Shown here in pieces: positions 57,101 to 63,767 of a stretch of DNA of 64,000 nt. The position numbers and the translations under genes are program-made. Source of the DNA: Hallella bergensis DSM 17361 (GTDB taxonomy: Bacteria > Bacteroidota > Bacteroidia > Bacteroidales > Bacteroidaceae); assembly GCF_000160535.1 (NCBI RefSeq), contig NZ_GG704781.1, forward strand, positions 890,582 through 954,581, read 5' to 3'. The notes under the pieces are model-generated. The model did no database searches. It was not told where the DNA came from and worked only from the letters and a program-made list of their open reading frames with translations. How positions within the stretch are numbered: position 1 is the first letter of the stretch; each line of letters starts with the position of its first letter.

Positions 57101-58203
57101 CCACCCTCGGTGCATATCCACAGATTTCCCTTGCTGTCCTCGGTCATGTGTCCCACAAACGGATAGCTCAGACAGTCGCTGCGGTTCACATCGGCAGAAT
57201 AGAAGGTAAACAGATCGGTATCGGGGTTGAAATGGTTCACCCCGCCGAAATAGGTTCCCACCCACATCGTTCCGTTCTTGTCCCTGTATATCGGGAAAAC
57301 CGAAGAATGACTCAGGCTGTAGGGGTTGTTGGTGTGAGCATAAACCGTGAAGAGACCTGTGCGGTAATCGTATTTGTTAAGGCCCATAAAGGTTCCCAGC
57401 CAAAGATTACCCTGCTTGTCCTCATTGATACCACGCACCATGTTGCCTGCAATGTTTGTGCTGGTCATGGCTTCCGCCTCCGAAAAATTGTAAAATGCCT
57501 GCCAGGCATCTCGATCCTGAGCAAGGAAATTGGTGATTCCTCCTTCGGGTTTAATCAGAAAGCAACCATTGTTGCGCGTCGAGACCCATATATTGTGTCT
57601 CGAATCCTCAAATACCTCATAGACCTCACACCCGGCTATAATCTCCTGCAGTGCTCCCCGCTGGCTACGGCAATAGAGTCCACGGGATGAACCGACCCAC
57701 ATGCGACCCTTGGAATCAATTTTAACAAATGTGACATTTCTTCCAGTTGGCAACCTGCACATGGTTTTCTGCGAAGAGCCGTCAGTGTTCATACTCAACA
57801 CCAAATTGTTTCTGCCCACATACAATGTATTTCCTGCACCACGCAGGGCATAGACTCCGTCTTTGATCAGGAAGTTGAAGGTCTGCTGCGCCAGGTCGTA
57901 ACGCACAATCGATTGGTTGGATATGAAATACACATTACCATCTGTGTCGTCGGTTATAGCGTGTACATCGGTTATGATATTGTCGGCTCCACTGCCGATC
58001 GTCTTGTACGAAATAATACTGTTTCCGTCAAAGATATTGATACCCTCTTCAGTTCCGAACCACATGCGTCCCAGCTTGTCTTGGTGGATGGACATGACAG
58101 ACAACTGGGACAGCCCGTCCTTACTGTCCATATGTCTGAACTGGATGGCAAGAAGTGGACGCCAACTCAACAGTAAAAACAATAAAAATAACCTATATCG
58201 CAT
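54157..58203 (-). CDS. Hybrid two-component system regulator (HTCS)
   Basis: Senses a degradation product in the periplasm and switches on the locus. The 1348 residues have a signal peptide and a periplasmic region of two-component propeller repeats (phrases such as GRMWFGTEEGINIFD, GNLWLGTFMGLNKYD, GTMWVGTYFGGVNHF). A Y_Y_Y domain follows (about 690-765), then a membrane helix at about 774-796 and a histidine kinase with His833 in SISHEFRTPLTLL and an ATPase domain (NAFKYVEKDKG, GTGIGLALVKEIVERH). The receiver domain has Asp1148 in VVSDVMMPRMSG, and a C-terminal AraC-type DNA-binding domain runs from about 1240 to the end. It is the only full regulator in the locus. Confidence 0.97.
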   Translation of the reverse strand: MRYRLFLLFLLLSWRPLLAIQFRHMDSKDGLSQLSVMSIHQDKLGRMWFGTEEGINIFDGNSIISYKTIGSGADNIITDVHAITDDTDGNVYFISNQSIVRYDLAQQTFNFLIKDGVYALRGAGNTLYVGRNNLVLSMNTDGSSQKTMCRLPTGRNVTFVKIDSKGRMWVGSSRGLYCRSQRGALQEIIAGCEVYEVFEDSRHNIWVSTRNNGCFLIKPEGGITNFLAQDRDAWQAFYNFSEAEAMTSTNIAGNMVRGINEDKQGNLWLGTFMGLNKYDYRTGLFTVYAHTNNPYSLSHSSVFPIYRDKNGTMWVGTYFGGVNHFNPDTDLFTFYSADVNRSDCLSYPFVGHMTEDSKGNLWICTEGGGLNRLDRNTGKITHYMRGRGANKIVHNNLKTIVYDPRRNKLYIGTHTGGLTFFDIDSEQFHNVWTLHPEYRARFGDQIFDMHLMGNTLIFTTPQGIWKVNVETDKVEPLFPSGKRYGNSSFHVDHRGYIWIVADTGVYRIKLTDERDLRFYKNGTKGLSPFYVTDINQDSQNNIYLVTRGGGMARYEADRDSFTVMNVENSGLVSNFCYEICPGKDFLLINSDRGISLFNPTSKTIRNIELSPDFPLTGFHRGCGMTVCRDGKVFVGGTNGLVSFYTDNIKDIKADYNLYVSRLFVNNKEVFPGDDTGVLSTAAYHTERIDLAHNQNDLSITFASSEYVGNYRSPVYEYMLEGYDDRWVQTTGHRISYTQIVPGTYTLIIREKVRDNEASQHEVRMKVVVHPPFYKTWFAYFVYLMIFLGILYYIYRFKRSQILLRTSLEMEKKDKKNIEELNKAKLRFFTSISHEFRTPLTLLITKLDAIIEEITPGSVLYKQFKGLRRHANHLMELINELLDFRKMEQGYTQLEVAEHDMVAFAGAIGEGFSKYAESCNQKFVFTSSEPSVMCWFDARQMEKVFYNLLSNAFKYVEKDKGIVELQVTSDEQHVLIKVMDNGIGIHQDELENIFDRFYQAGGAKSGVSSITGTGIGLALVKEIVERHHGSIRVESSPGYGSVFIVTLPKNKEAFAEDELADSQENLEIPRTMIAEPSEGIEADIDTDIDEVIDSPEDAQYTILLVEDNEDLLMSLRKLFAKTCRVLLARDGREGLDLVRKELPDLVVSDVMMPRMSGTEMCKHIKDDLAVSHIPVVLLTAMGSVENTIAGLKCGADDYIPKPFDSKLLVIRCNNLIRSRNLLRKKIREEDRMETELLATTPLDRNFLKRCNEYIEKNLANSEFSIDSMAKELAMGRSSFFNKFKGLTGMTPNDYVQGYRLKLSATWLRQNSDLQISDIAYRLGFSSPRYFSHCFKAKYGVTPKAYRKGS

Positions 58204-58225
58204 CTACATTTGTTCTATTCGACTC

Positions 58226-58233
58226 CAAATATA
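58226..58233 (-). promoter_or_regulatory. Possible promoter -7 element of the HTCS gene
   Basis: TATATTTG on the minus strand, 22 bases before the ATG, with no evident -33 box. The rest of the gap 58204-58528 is A/T-rich. It holds one weak frame (58380-58598, plus strand) that overlaps the end of the AraC-type gene, and nothing else I can support. Confidence 0.4.
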
Positions 58234-58528
58234 CAAATAAATATGAAAATAATATCAAATACAGATGATTTTAGCACTCAATTCCCTGCTAAATTATATG
58301 ACTCGACATGTCACGCCACCCACGCATCAGGTTCTGCAGCCAAGTGTAGATTTATTTCATGCATTTGTAAAAGAAACACATGATATATCTTGCTCCAAAC
58401 AGCAACCGTCATAACGACATCCCAAAAGGGTTTGCGATCAGGAGCATCGTGCAGGAACGTCTTGCACAAAATGGGAAAGACCGGGTGGTTAAAGTTACGA
58501 TTTATAAGGTGGCTACTGTACAAAAGAC

Positions 58529-59011
58529 TTACTTCTTTTTATTCTTCGACCCGGGCTTGCGGCCACGCTTCTTGGGTTCCTCCATGAGCACGGGATGACG
58601 CTCAAGCTGCTGTATCTTGTAATCCCGGGGAGTCATGCCATTGATTCTGTAGAAAGAAGCATAAAACGACTGCCTGTTTGAAAAGCCTACCATGTCAGAA
58701 ATTTCCTCCATCGTCAGGTCCCTATAGCGCCTGTCAACAAGAATCGACATGGCCTCGCGAATTCGATGATAGTTTACCAAGGAGGTATAGTTCATGTGAA
58801 ACCTGACATTGACCACAGCCGAAATATATCGCGTATTGGTGCCCAAATCTTCCGCCAGTCGCTTGGCAGAATAGTGCTTGTCTCGGTATTTCTTTTGGAT
58901 GATGATAATGTCGTTGATTTTTGCCTCGAGTTCATCCATCATCTGGGGGCTGACAAGAGTCCTGTAAGAAGCCTCCTTTTCCTTCACCGGAGTAATGTTG
59001 TACTTTGCCAT
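58529..59011 (-). CDS. Small AraC-type DNA-binding protein with C-terminal AT-hook
   Basis: 160 residues from ATG 59011; the two codons before it begin with TTG and are not used. Two helix-turn-helix motifs of the AraC type are present: SAKRLAEDLGTNTRYISAVV (about 48-67) and TMEEISDMVGFSNRQSFYAS (about 100-119), followed by YRINGMTPRDYK. The tail KKRGRKPGSKNKKK contains the RGRKPG core of an AT-hook that binds the minor groove of A/T-rich DNA. There is no sensor domain, so its signal is unknown. It lies upstream of the HTCS gene on the same strand, with its own promoter. It may modulate this locus or act elsewhere. Confidence 0.85.
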   Translation of the reverse strand: MAKYNITPVKEKEASYRTLVSPQMMDELEAKINDIIIIQKKYRDKHYSAKRLAEDLGTNTRYISAVVNVRFHMNYTSLVNYHRIREAMSILVDRRYRDLTMEEISDMVGFSNRQSFYASFYRINGMTPRDYKIQQLERHPVLMEEPKKRGRKPGSKNKKK

Positions 59012-59047
59012 AACCAAGAATTTTGAATCAATTATTATTACTTACCA

Positions 59048-59078
59048 CAAAGATAATAAAGTTAAATTTATTAACCAA
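59048..59078 (-). promoter_or_regulatory. Promoter of the AraC-type gene
   Basis: On the minus strand TTG (59078-59076) and TATCTTTG (59055-59048) are 20 bases apart, a canonical arrangement. The ATG is 37 bases downstream. Confidence 0.65.
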
Positions 59079-59149
59079 CATTTTTAATGTTTTTTTACTA
59101 AGGATTTTTGTCTGTCACCCAAGTCCACTACCTGTCAGATAAGTAATAA

Positions 59150-59640
59150 ATTCAAACATATCACAGGCGTAAAATATAAAACAATCACCAAATGAAAACG
59201 CAAAAACTCCACGGCATACAAACGTTTCCAATTTGAGAAACAAGCGAGCTTCACAGACTATCAAATTCTGATATAAAATGTTGAAAAATACGAACAACAC
59301 CATGTCTATATTTTCGATATTTGAAAACGGATGTGCATAAATTCTGAAAATGACCAAAAAACCAGGTTTTCTACAATCATCTTATTCACACAGACTTGTC
59401 ATCTCAAACTAAAAATTCGTGTAAAATAGTTTTTTAATTTCCGTGCGGTTAGGGCTTAGACGCACCACATATAAAGCCTAAGCGCCATACGATTACAGTG
59501 TTTTCATCCGTCGATCGAGGCCTAAACGCATCGTCAGAAAGCAGCAACGGATCCTGCTTTGACACCTCGGAATCCTATCAATGAGTAATAGTTTACAAAT
59601 CAAGGCGAATTTATTTCTATTTCGTCATAAAAACAAGACA
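59150..59640 (+). repeat. Dispersed intergenic element, copy E
   Basis: This fills most of the gap 59018-59899. The core cgaacaacaccatgtctata (59291-59310), then ttttcgatatttgaaaac, corresponds to the core of copies A-D. ggttagggcttagacg (59448-59463) and gatcgaggcctaaacgcatc (59514-59533) are the later blocks. It is more diverged than copies A and C, and its outer limits are uncertain. Confidence 0.45.
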
Positions 59641-59837
59641 CGATTGCAGTGAAGTTTTATTGACACTCACCAATCTCCATGACACCTGTCGGAGGACATT
59701 GTAACAGCCCCTACTTTGTTTTATGTCGCAATTCAGAAATCAAAATTCGAAATTCAAAATAAACTGTCGCGGTGGTCATGCACGATTGTTGGTTTAGTAG
59801 AAAACTTCCTGTGTCCCTCAAAAAAAGCAAGCTATTT

Positions 59838-59870
59838 TTTGTCTATTCACTGAAAAAGCCATATCTTTGC
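59838..59870 (+). promoter_or_regulatory. Promoter of tRNA-Val
   Basis: TTTG (59838-59841) and TATCTTTGC (59862-59870) are 20 bases apart, a canonical Bacteroidetes promoter 29 bases before the tRNA. Confidence 0.75.
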
Positions 59871-59899
59871 ATCGTCGTAATTCCAATACGGCAATATAT

Positions 59900-59974
59900 A
59901 GGGGTATAGCCCAGTTGGTTTAGAGCGCTGCAGTCACATTGCAGAGGTCATCGGTTCGAGCCCGATTATCCCTA
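59900..59974 (+). tRNA. tRNA-Val (CAC)
   Basis: 75 bases. The acceptor AGGGGTA pairs with TATCCCT. The D-arm is GCCCAGTTGGTTTAGAGC. The anticodon stem CTGCA/TGCAG encloses GTCACAT, giving anticodon CAC. The T-arm has ATCGGTTCGAGCCCGAT. No CCA is encoded. Confidence 0.93.
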
Positions 59975-59980
59975 CTGTCC

Positions 59981-60028
59981 AAAAAAAATCCAAGTGAACA
60001 AGTCTATCGTTCACTTGGATTTTTTTTT
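59981..60028. terminator. Bidirectional intrinsic terminator
   Basis: A-run, then a 12-bp perfect stem (59988-59999 with 60009-60020), then a T-run. It ends the tRNA-Val transcript and, on the other strand, the GH43 transcript. Confidence 0.9.
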
Positions 60029-60038
60029 GCTCCTTGGA

Positions 60039-61019
60039 TCAGAGCGGATTTTGATCCACCACAAGTTTGTCGTCGCTCCAATCCACCCTGAACAGATGAG
60101 GAATTCGGATGTAGCGTCCACCGACCGACTTGTGACTATGCACGCTCATCAGCATGCGCCCGTCAAAATCACGGAACAACATGCCATGCCCGAAGTTGGG
60201 CGGAGTAATGGGTTTCGACTCGTGTACCCAAGGACCATCGAGCGTTCCGCTTTCGGAGTAGGCCACGCCCTGCGTATAAACATTATAGACCCACGAGGTC
60301 CATATCATGCCCAGCCTTCCCGTGCCGGTTCTGAAGAGGTAGGGGCCGTCGGTCACCTTGTTGGGAATGATTTTGTCGTTTACACGCTCCCGACTCCAGG
60401 GGGAATCAAGTGCACGAAACATCACCTTACCCTCGCCAATGGTGCCGCTTAGGTCAGACTTGAGTTCAATTTTCTCCATTGTTCCATTCCAATTGGCCAA
60501 CCATTCACCGCAGTAAACCATATAGGGTTTGCCATCGAGGTCCACCCAGAACGTTCCATCAAGAGTAGGTCGGTTGGCCGGTAGATAGGTGGCATTGCCG
60601 AAAAGCCGGTACGGGCCGTCGGGATAGTCGCTCACAAGAACCTGAGAGGCACGGCGTTCTATCACATTCCCACGCACCGTATCGATTTTCACGGCCTGGT
60701 TGGTGAACGTTGCGAAATAATAGTATTTGCCCTTGTAGGAATGCAACTCGGCAGCCCATATCATTGGGTTTGGCCCCATCCACGAGGCCGAGTCGACGTC
60801 GACCACATTGTACGGACCAGTCCACATTTTCAGATCTTTGCTCTTCCACAACCGGCCACCGGTGCCGGTCATATAGTATTGATGTGTGGCGGAATCAGCC
60901 AGAATGCACGGGTCGCTCAGCTGGATGTCGCCAAGTGGCACCGTACGCACGCCTCGGAGTTGCTGTCCGGAGATAGGAAGCGTGAAAAGGATAACAAGAA
61001 TAATAAATAGATGCTTCAT
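60039..61019 (-). CDS. GH43-like glycoside hydrolase
   Basis: A secreted five-bladed beta-propeller enzyme, probably acting on arabinose- or xylose-type side chains. From ATG 61019, 326 residues with a signal (MKHLFIILVILFTLPISG). The catalytic-base Asp is in LSDPCIL and the pKa-modulating Asp in PTLDGTFWVDLDGKPYMVY. WAAELHSYKGKYYYFATF fits blade 2. The position of the general-acid Glu, in the EGP motif of most GH43 enzymes, reads TDGPYLF here. I recall related Bacteroidetes members with the same Asp, but activity should not be assumed. The 17 codons upstream of 61019 are rejected because they lack a signal. It is in operon with the HAD phosphatase. Confidence 0.85.
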   Translation of the reverse strand: MKHLFIILVILFTLPISGQQLRGVRTVPLGDIQLSDPCILADSATHQYYMTGTGGRLWKSKDLKMWTGPYNVVDVDSASWMGPNPMIWAAELHSYKGKYYYFATFTNQAVKIDTVRGNVIERRASQVLVSDYPDGPYRLFGNATYLPANRPTLDGTFWVDLDGKPYMVYCGEWLANWNGTMEKIELKSDLSGTIGEGKVMFRALDSPWSRERVNDKIIPNKVTDGPYLFRTGTGRLGMIWTSWVYNVYTQGVAYSESGTLDGPWVHESKPITPPNFGHGMLFRDFDGRMLMSVHSHKSVGGRYIRIPHLFRVDWSDDKLVVDQNPL

Positions 61020-61081
61020 ATTTCGTTTGGATTGAGTTGTAAACGTTGCGTGTTTGTTTATTCGTATCATCGTTGGACGAT

Positions 61082-61711
61082 CTACACGAGCAAGTCGGCA
61101 GGGCTGATTTGGGTGAAATCATCAATCACCATATCGCATAACTCCGCCACAACCTCACGGCTATTTGTGGTTGTCAACCCCACAGAGAACAATCCTGCGG
61201 CACGCGCGGCTTTCAGTCCGTTGATGCTGTCCTCAAACCCTAAACACTCTTCCGGCCGCACACCCAGCGCAGCTGCCCCCTTGAGATAGCTGTCGGGATG
61301 GGGTTTGCTCTTGCTGAAGTCCTCGCTCGTCAGTATCCGATCGAAATAAAGTTTCATCCCAGACTGCCTTCGGTACACTTTCTCCATCTTCGCAAGATTG
61401 CTGCTTGTCACCACGGCGGTCTTGATATGATGCTGTCGAAGCTGCTTGACAAAGGCCTCGAACCCCGGTATATACTCGTAACTCATCTGTTGTTCATATT
61501 CGTTGAGCTCGTGTATGATGACTTCTTGAATATCTTTTTTACCAGCATAATGGGCATCCAAAATCTGGGTTAGTGTCATGCCCTTAATCTTATGCTCCAG
61601 TCCTGGCGAATCAGGATAGTAGCGCCGGAATTGTTTTCCCCAGAATTTTGTGTATTGTGTCTCCGTGTCAAGAACTACTCCGTCAAGATCAAATAAAGCT
61701 GCTTTAATCAT
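61082..61711 (-). CDS. HAD-family sugar phosphatase / phosphoglucomutase-like hydrolase
   Basis: 209 residues of the HAD superfamily with an alpha-helical cap: motif I DLDGVVLDTE near the start, motif II Thr/Ser in AVVTSSN, motif III Lys in SKPHPDSYLKGA, and motif IV GFEDSINGLKAARAAG. This cap type is shared by beta-phosphoglucomutases and sugar phosphatases. The substrate is open. It is divergent from rsmG, with facing promoter boxes in the 57-base gap, and lies 62 bases upstream of the GH43 gene on the same strand. Confidence 0.92.
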   Translation of the reverse strand: MIKAALFDLDGVVLDTETQYTKFWGKQFRRYYPDSPGLEHKIKGMTLTQILDAHYAGKKDIQEVIIHELNEYEQQMSYEYIPGFEAFVKQLRQHHIKTAVVTSSNLAKMEKVYRRQSGMKLYFDRILTSEDFSKSKPHPDSYLKGAAALGVRPEECLGFEDSINGLKAARAAGLFSVGLTTTNSREVVAELCDMVIDDFTQISPADLLV

Positions 61712-61730
61712 TATTATATGTGTTTGGTTA

Positions 61731-61760
61731 CAAAGTTACACTAAAAAACCGTAACTTTGC
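61731..61760. promoter_or_regulatory. Facing divergent promoter boxes of the HAD and rsmG genes
   Basis: TAACTTTG on the minus strand (61738-61731) serves the HAD gene, and TAACTTTGC on the plus strand (61752-61760) serves rsmG. The rsmG box ends eight bases before its ATG, which predicts a nearly leaderless transcript. Confidence 0.6.
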
Positions 61761-61768
61761 CGACAACA

Positions 61769-62407
61769 ATGGACAAATTGGACATCTTCAACTATTTTCC
61801 GGACCTCACTCCCCGACAGAAGGAGCAGTTTGGGGCACTCGATGCTCTCTACCACGAGTGGAATGCAAAGATTAACGTCATTTCCCGAAAGGACATCGAC
61901 AATCTGTATCTCCACCATGTGCTCCATTCATTGGCCATAGCCAAGGTCGTCAGTTTCAGACCCGGCACCACCATCCTCGACATAGGCACGGGTGGAGGTT
62001 TTCCCGGCATTCCGCTGGCCATCATGTTTCCTGAATGCCGTTTTCGGCTCATCGACAGCATTGGGAAGAAGGTTCGCGTGGCCACCGAGGTGGCCCATGC
62101 CATAGGTTTGGACAACACAGAGGCTTTCCACCGTCGGGGCGAAGAGGAGAAAGACAAGTTCGACTTTGTGGTGTCGCGCGCCGTGATGCCCATGCCCGAC
62201 CTGGTGAAGATTGTCCGCAAGAATATCTCTAAATCGCAGCACAACGCCCTGCCCAACGGCCTTATCGTGTTGAAGGGGGGTACTTTGGAAGATGAACTCA
62301 GACCGTATGCCAAGATCGTGGAGCGCACGGACATCAGTTCTTTCTTCAGCGACGAATGGTTTCAGGGCAAGCAGGTGATCTATCTGCCCATTACGCCCAA
62401 CAAATAA
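61769..62407 (+). CDS. rsmG: 16S rRNA (guanine527-N7)-methyltransferase
   Basis: Methylates G527 of 16S rRNA with S-adenosylmethionine. 212 residues from ATG 61769. The earlier TTG (61757) falls inside the promoter box and is rejected. The SAM-binding loop is LDIGTGGGFPGIPLAI (about 70-85), preceded by the helix YHEWNAKINVISRKDIDNLY, and the later VVSRAVMPMPDL is typical of RsmG/GidB. Confidence 0.96.
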   Translation: MDKLDIFNYFPDLTPRQKEQFGALDALYHEWNAKINVISRKDIDNLYLHHVLHSLAIAKVVSFRPGTTILDIGTGGGFPGIPLAIMFPECRFRLIDSIGKKVRVATEVAHAIGLDNTEAFHRRGEEEKDKFDFVVSRAVMPMPDLVKIVRKNISKSQHNALPNGLIVLKGGTLEDELRPYAKIVERTDISSFFSDEWFQGKQVIYLPITPNK

Positions 62408-62477
62408 CACACCAGGGACACCCCCCGTTCGGGAAACCTCCTTGGTTTTTCATTCACACACCTAAAACTCAGAAAAC

Positions 62478-63125
62478 ATGCTACACATACAACGCTTTGT
62501 TTGCAACATGATTCAGGAGAACTGCTACGTCGTGAGCGACGAGACCCGCGAGGCTGTCATCATCGATTGTGGTGCTTTCTACGACAGCGAAAAGAAAGCC
62601 ATCCGGGAATACATCGAACAAAACGAGCTGAAGCCTGTGCACCTGATTGCGACGCACGGGCACTTTGACCACAACTTCGGCAACATGTTTGTGAACGACA
62701 CCTGGGGGGTGAAAGTGGAGGTGCACGCTGACGACGAGGAGCTGATTAAATCCCTCCCCATGCAGGCTGCAACCATATGTGGTGTGCAGATGGAAGACGA
62801 CAGCTTTCCCCCGGTAGGCCGATATTTCCGTGGAGAGGACACCATTTCGTTTGGCAACCATCGGTTCACCATTCTCGAAACTCCCGGACACACTCCCGGT
62901 GGCGTGTTTTTCTATTGCAAAGAAGAGCAGATCGCCTTCTCGGGCGATACCCTTTTCCGTGGTAGCATTGGCCGGAGCGACTTGCCCGGCGGCTCGATGT
63001 TTAGTCTTATCCAGAGCCTGCGCATGATTGCGCAACTGCCCGACGATACTCGTGTTTATCCCGGACATGGGGAGTCGACAACCATCGGGGCCGAGGTGGC
63101 TGGTAATCCTTATATGGACAGATAA
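62478..63125 (+). CDS. MBL-fold metal-dependent hydrolase (glyoxalase II-like)
   Basis: 215 residues with the metallo-beta-lactamase metal motif THGHFDHNFG (about 56-65), then the second histidine in TPGHTPGG, the bridging Asp in FSGDTLFRGSIGRSDLPGG, and the last histidine in YPGHGESTTIG. This is the layout of the hydroxyacylglutathione-hydrolase-like branch. The substrate cannot be told. It lies between rsmG and ruvC, 70 and 32 bases away. Confidence 0.93.
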   Translation: MLHIQRFVCNMIQENCYVVSDETREAVIIDCGAFYDSEKKAIREYIEQNELKPVHLIATHGHFDHNFGNMFVNDTWGVKVEVHADDEELIKSLPMQAATICGVQMEDDSFPPVGRYFRGEDTISFGNHRFTILETPGHTPGGVFFYCKEEQIAFSGDTLFRGSIGRSDLPGGSMFSLIQSLRMIAQLPDDTRVYPGHGESTTIGAEVAGNPYMDR

Positions 63126-63157
63126 GCAAAACGGGGTAGCATTCAGGCATACACATC

Positions 63158-63754
63158 ATGGCAGAAACACGCAGACAACCCGCCGAACGCATCATTCTTG
63201 GCATTGACCCCGGCACCAACATCATGGGCTATGGGGTTCTGCGCGTGCTGGACAACAAGCCGGAGATGATGGCCTTAGGGGTGGTGGACATGCGGAAAAT
63301 GGACGATACCTATCTTAAGCTGGGCAAGATATTCGAGCGCGTGATTGGAATCATTGACGAATACCACCCCGATGAGATGGCTATCGAGGCACCCTTCTAC
63401 AGCAAGAACGTGCAGTCGCTCATCAAGTTGGGACGCGCACAGGGAGTGGCGATATCGGCAGCCATACACCGCGACATTTTCATACACGAATATGCACCGC
63501 TGAAAATCAAGATGGCCATCACTGGCCAGGGACAGGCTTCGAAAGAACAAGTGGCGAGCATGCTGCAGAAACTGTTGCACATCAGCAAGGACGAGATGCC
63601 CCGCTTTATGGATGCCACCGATGCTTTGGGAGCAGCCTACTGCCATTTTCTGCAATCGGCACGTCCGGTCACCGATGCCCCGCACTACGGGAGTTGGGCT
63701 GATTTTGTGAAAAGGAACCCGGGGAAAATAAAAAACAAAAAGGTAAAAAGATAA
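63158..63754 (+). CDS. ruvC: Holliday junction resolvase RuvC
   Basis: Cuts Holliday junctions in recombination, with RuvAB. 198 residues with the RNase H-like active site: Asp in IILGIDPGTNIMGYGVL, Glu in MAIEAPFYSKNVQSLIKLG, and the two C-terminal acids in FMDATDALGAAYCH. A basic tail (KRNPGKIKNKKVKR) follows. It starts 32 bases after the hydrolase gene and precedes the ABC ATPase gene by 13. Confidence 0.96.
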   Translation: MAETRRQPAERIILGIDPGTNIMGYGVLRVLDNKPEMMALGVVDMRKMDDTYLKLGKIFERVIGIIDEYHPDEMAIEAPFYSKNVQSLIKLGRAQGVAISAAIHRDIFIHEYAPLKIKMAITGQGQASKEQVASMLQKLLHISKDEMPRFMDATDALGAAYCHFLQSARPVTDAPHYGSWADFVKRNPGKIKNKKVKR

Positions 63755-63767
63755 GAGGAGATGGGAT

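Noticed and set aside
55897..57690. Long plus-strand frames opposite the HTCS gene (335 and 257 codons).
   Set aside because: These are antisense shadows of a gene with unmistakable kinase, receiver and AraC motifs.
58380..58598. A 72-codon plus-strand frame (MIYLAPNSNRHNDIPKG...) in the gap before the HTCS gene.
   Set aside because: The first 47 codons look mildly protein-like, but the frame runs into the end of the AraC-type gene on the other strand, has no promoter or ribosome site and matches nothing I know.
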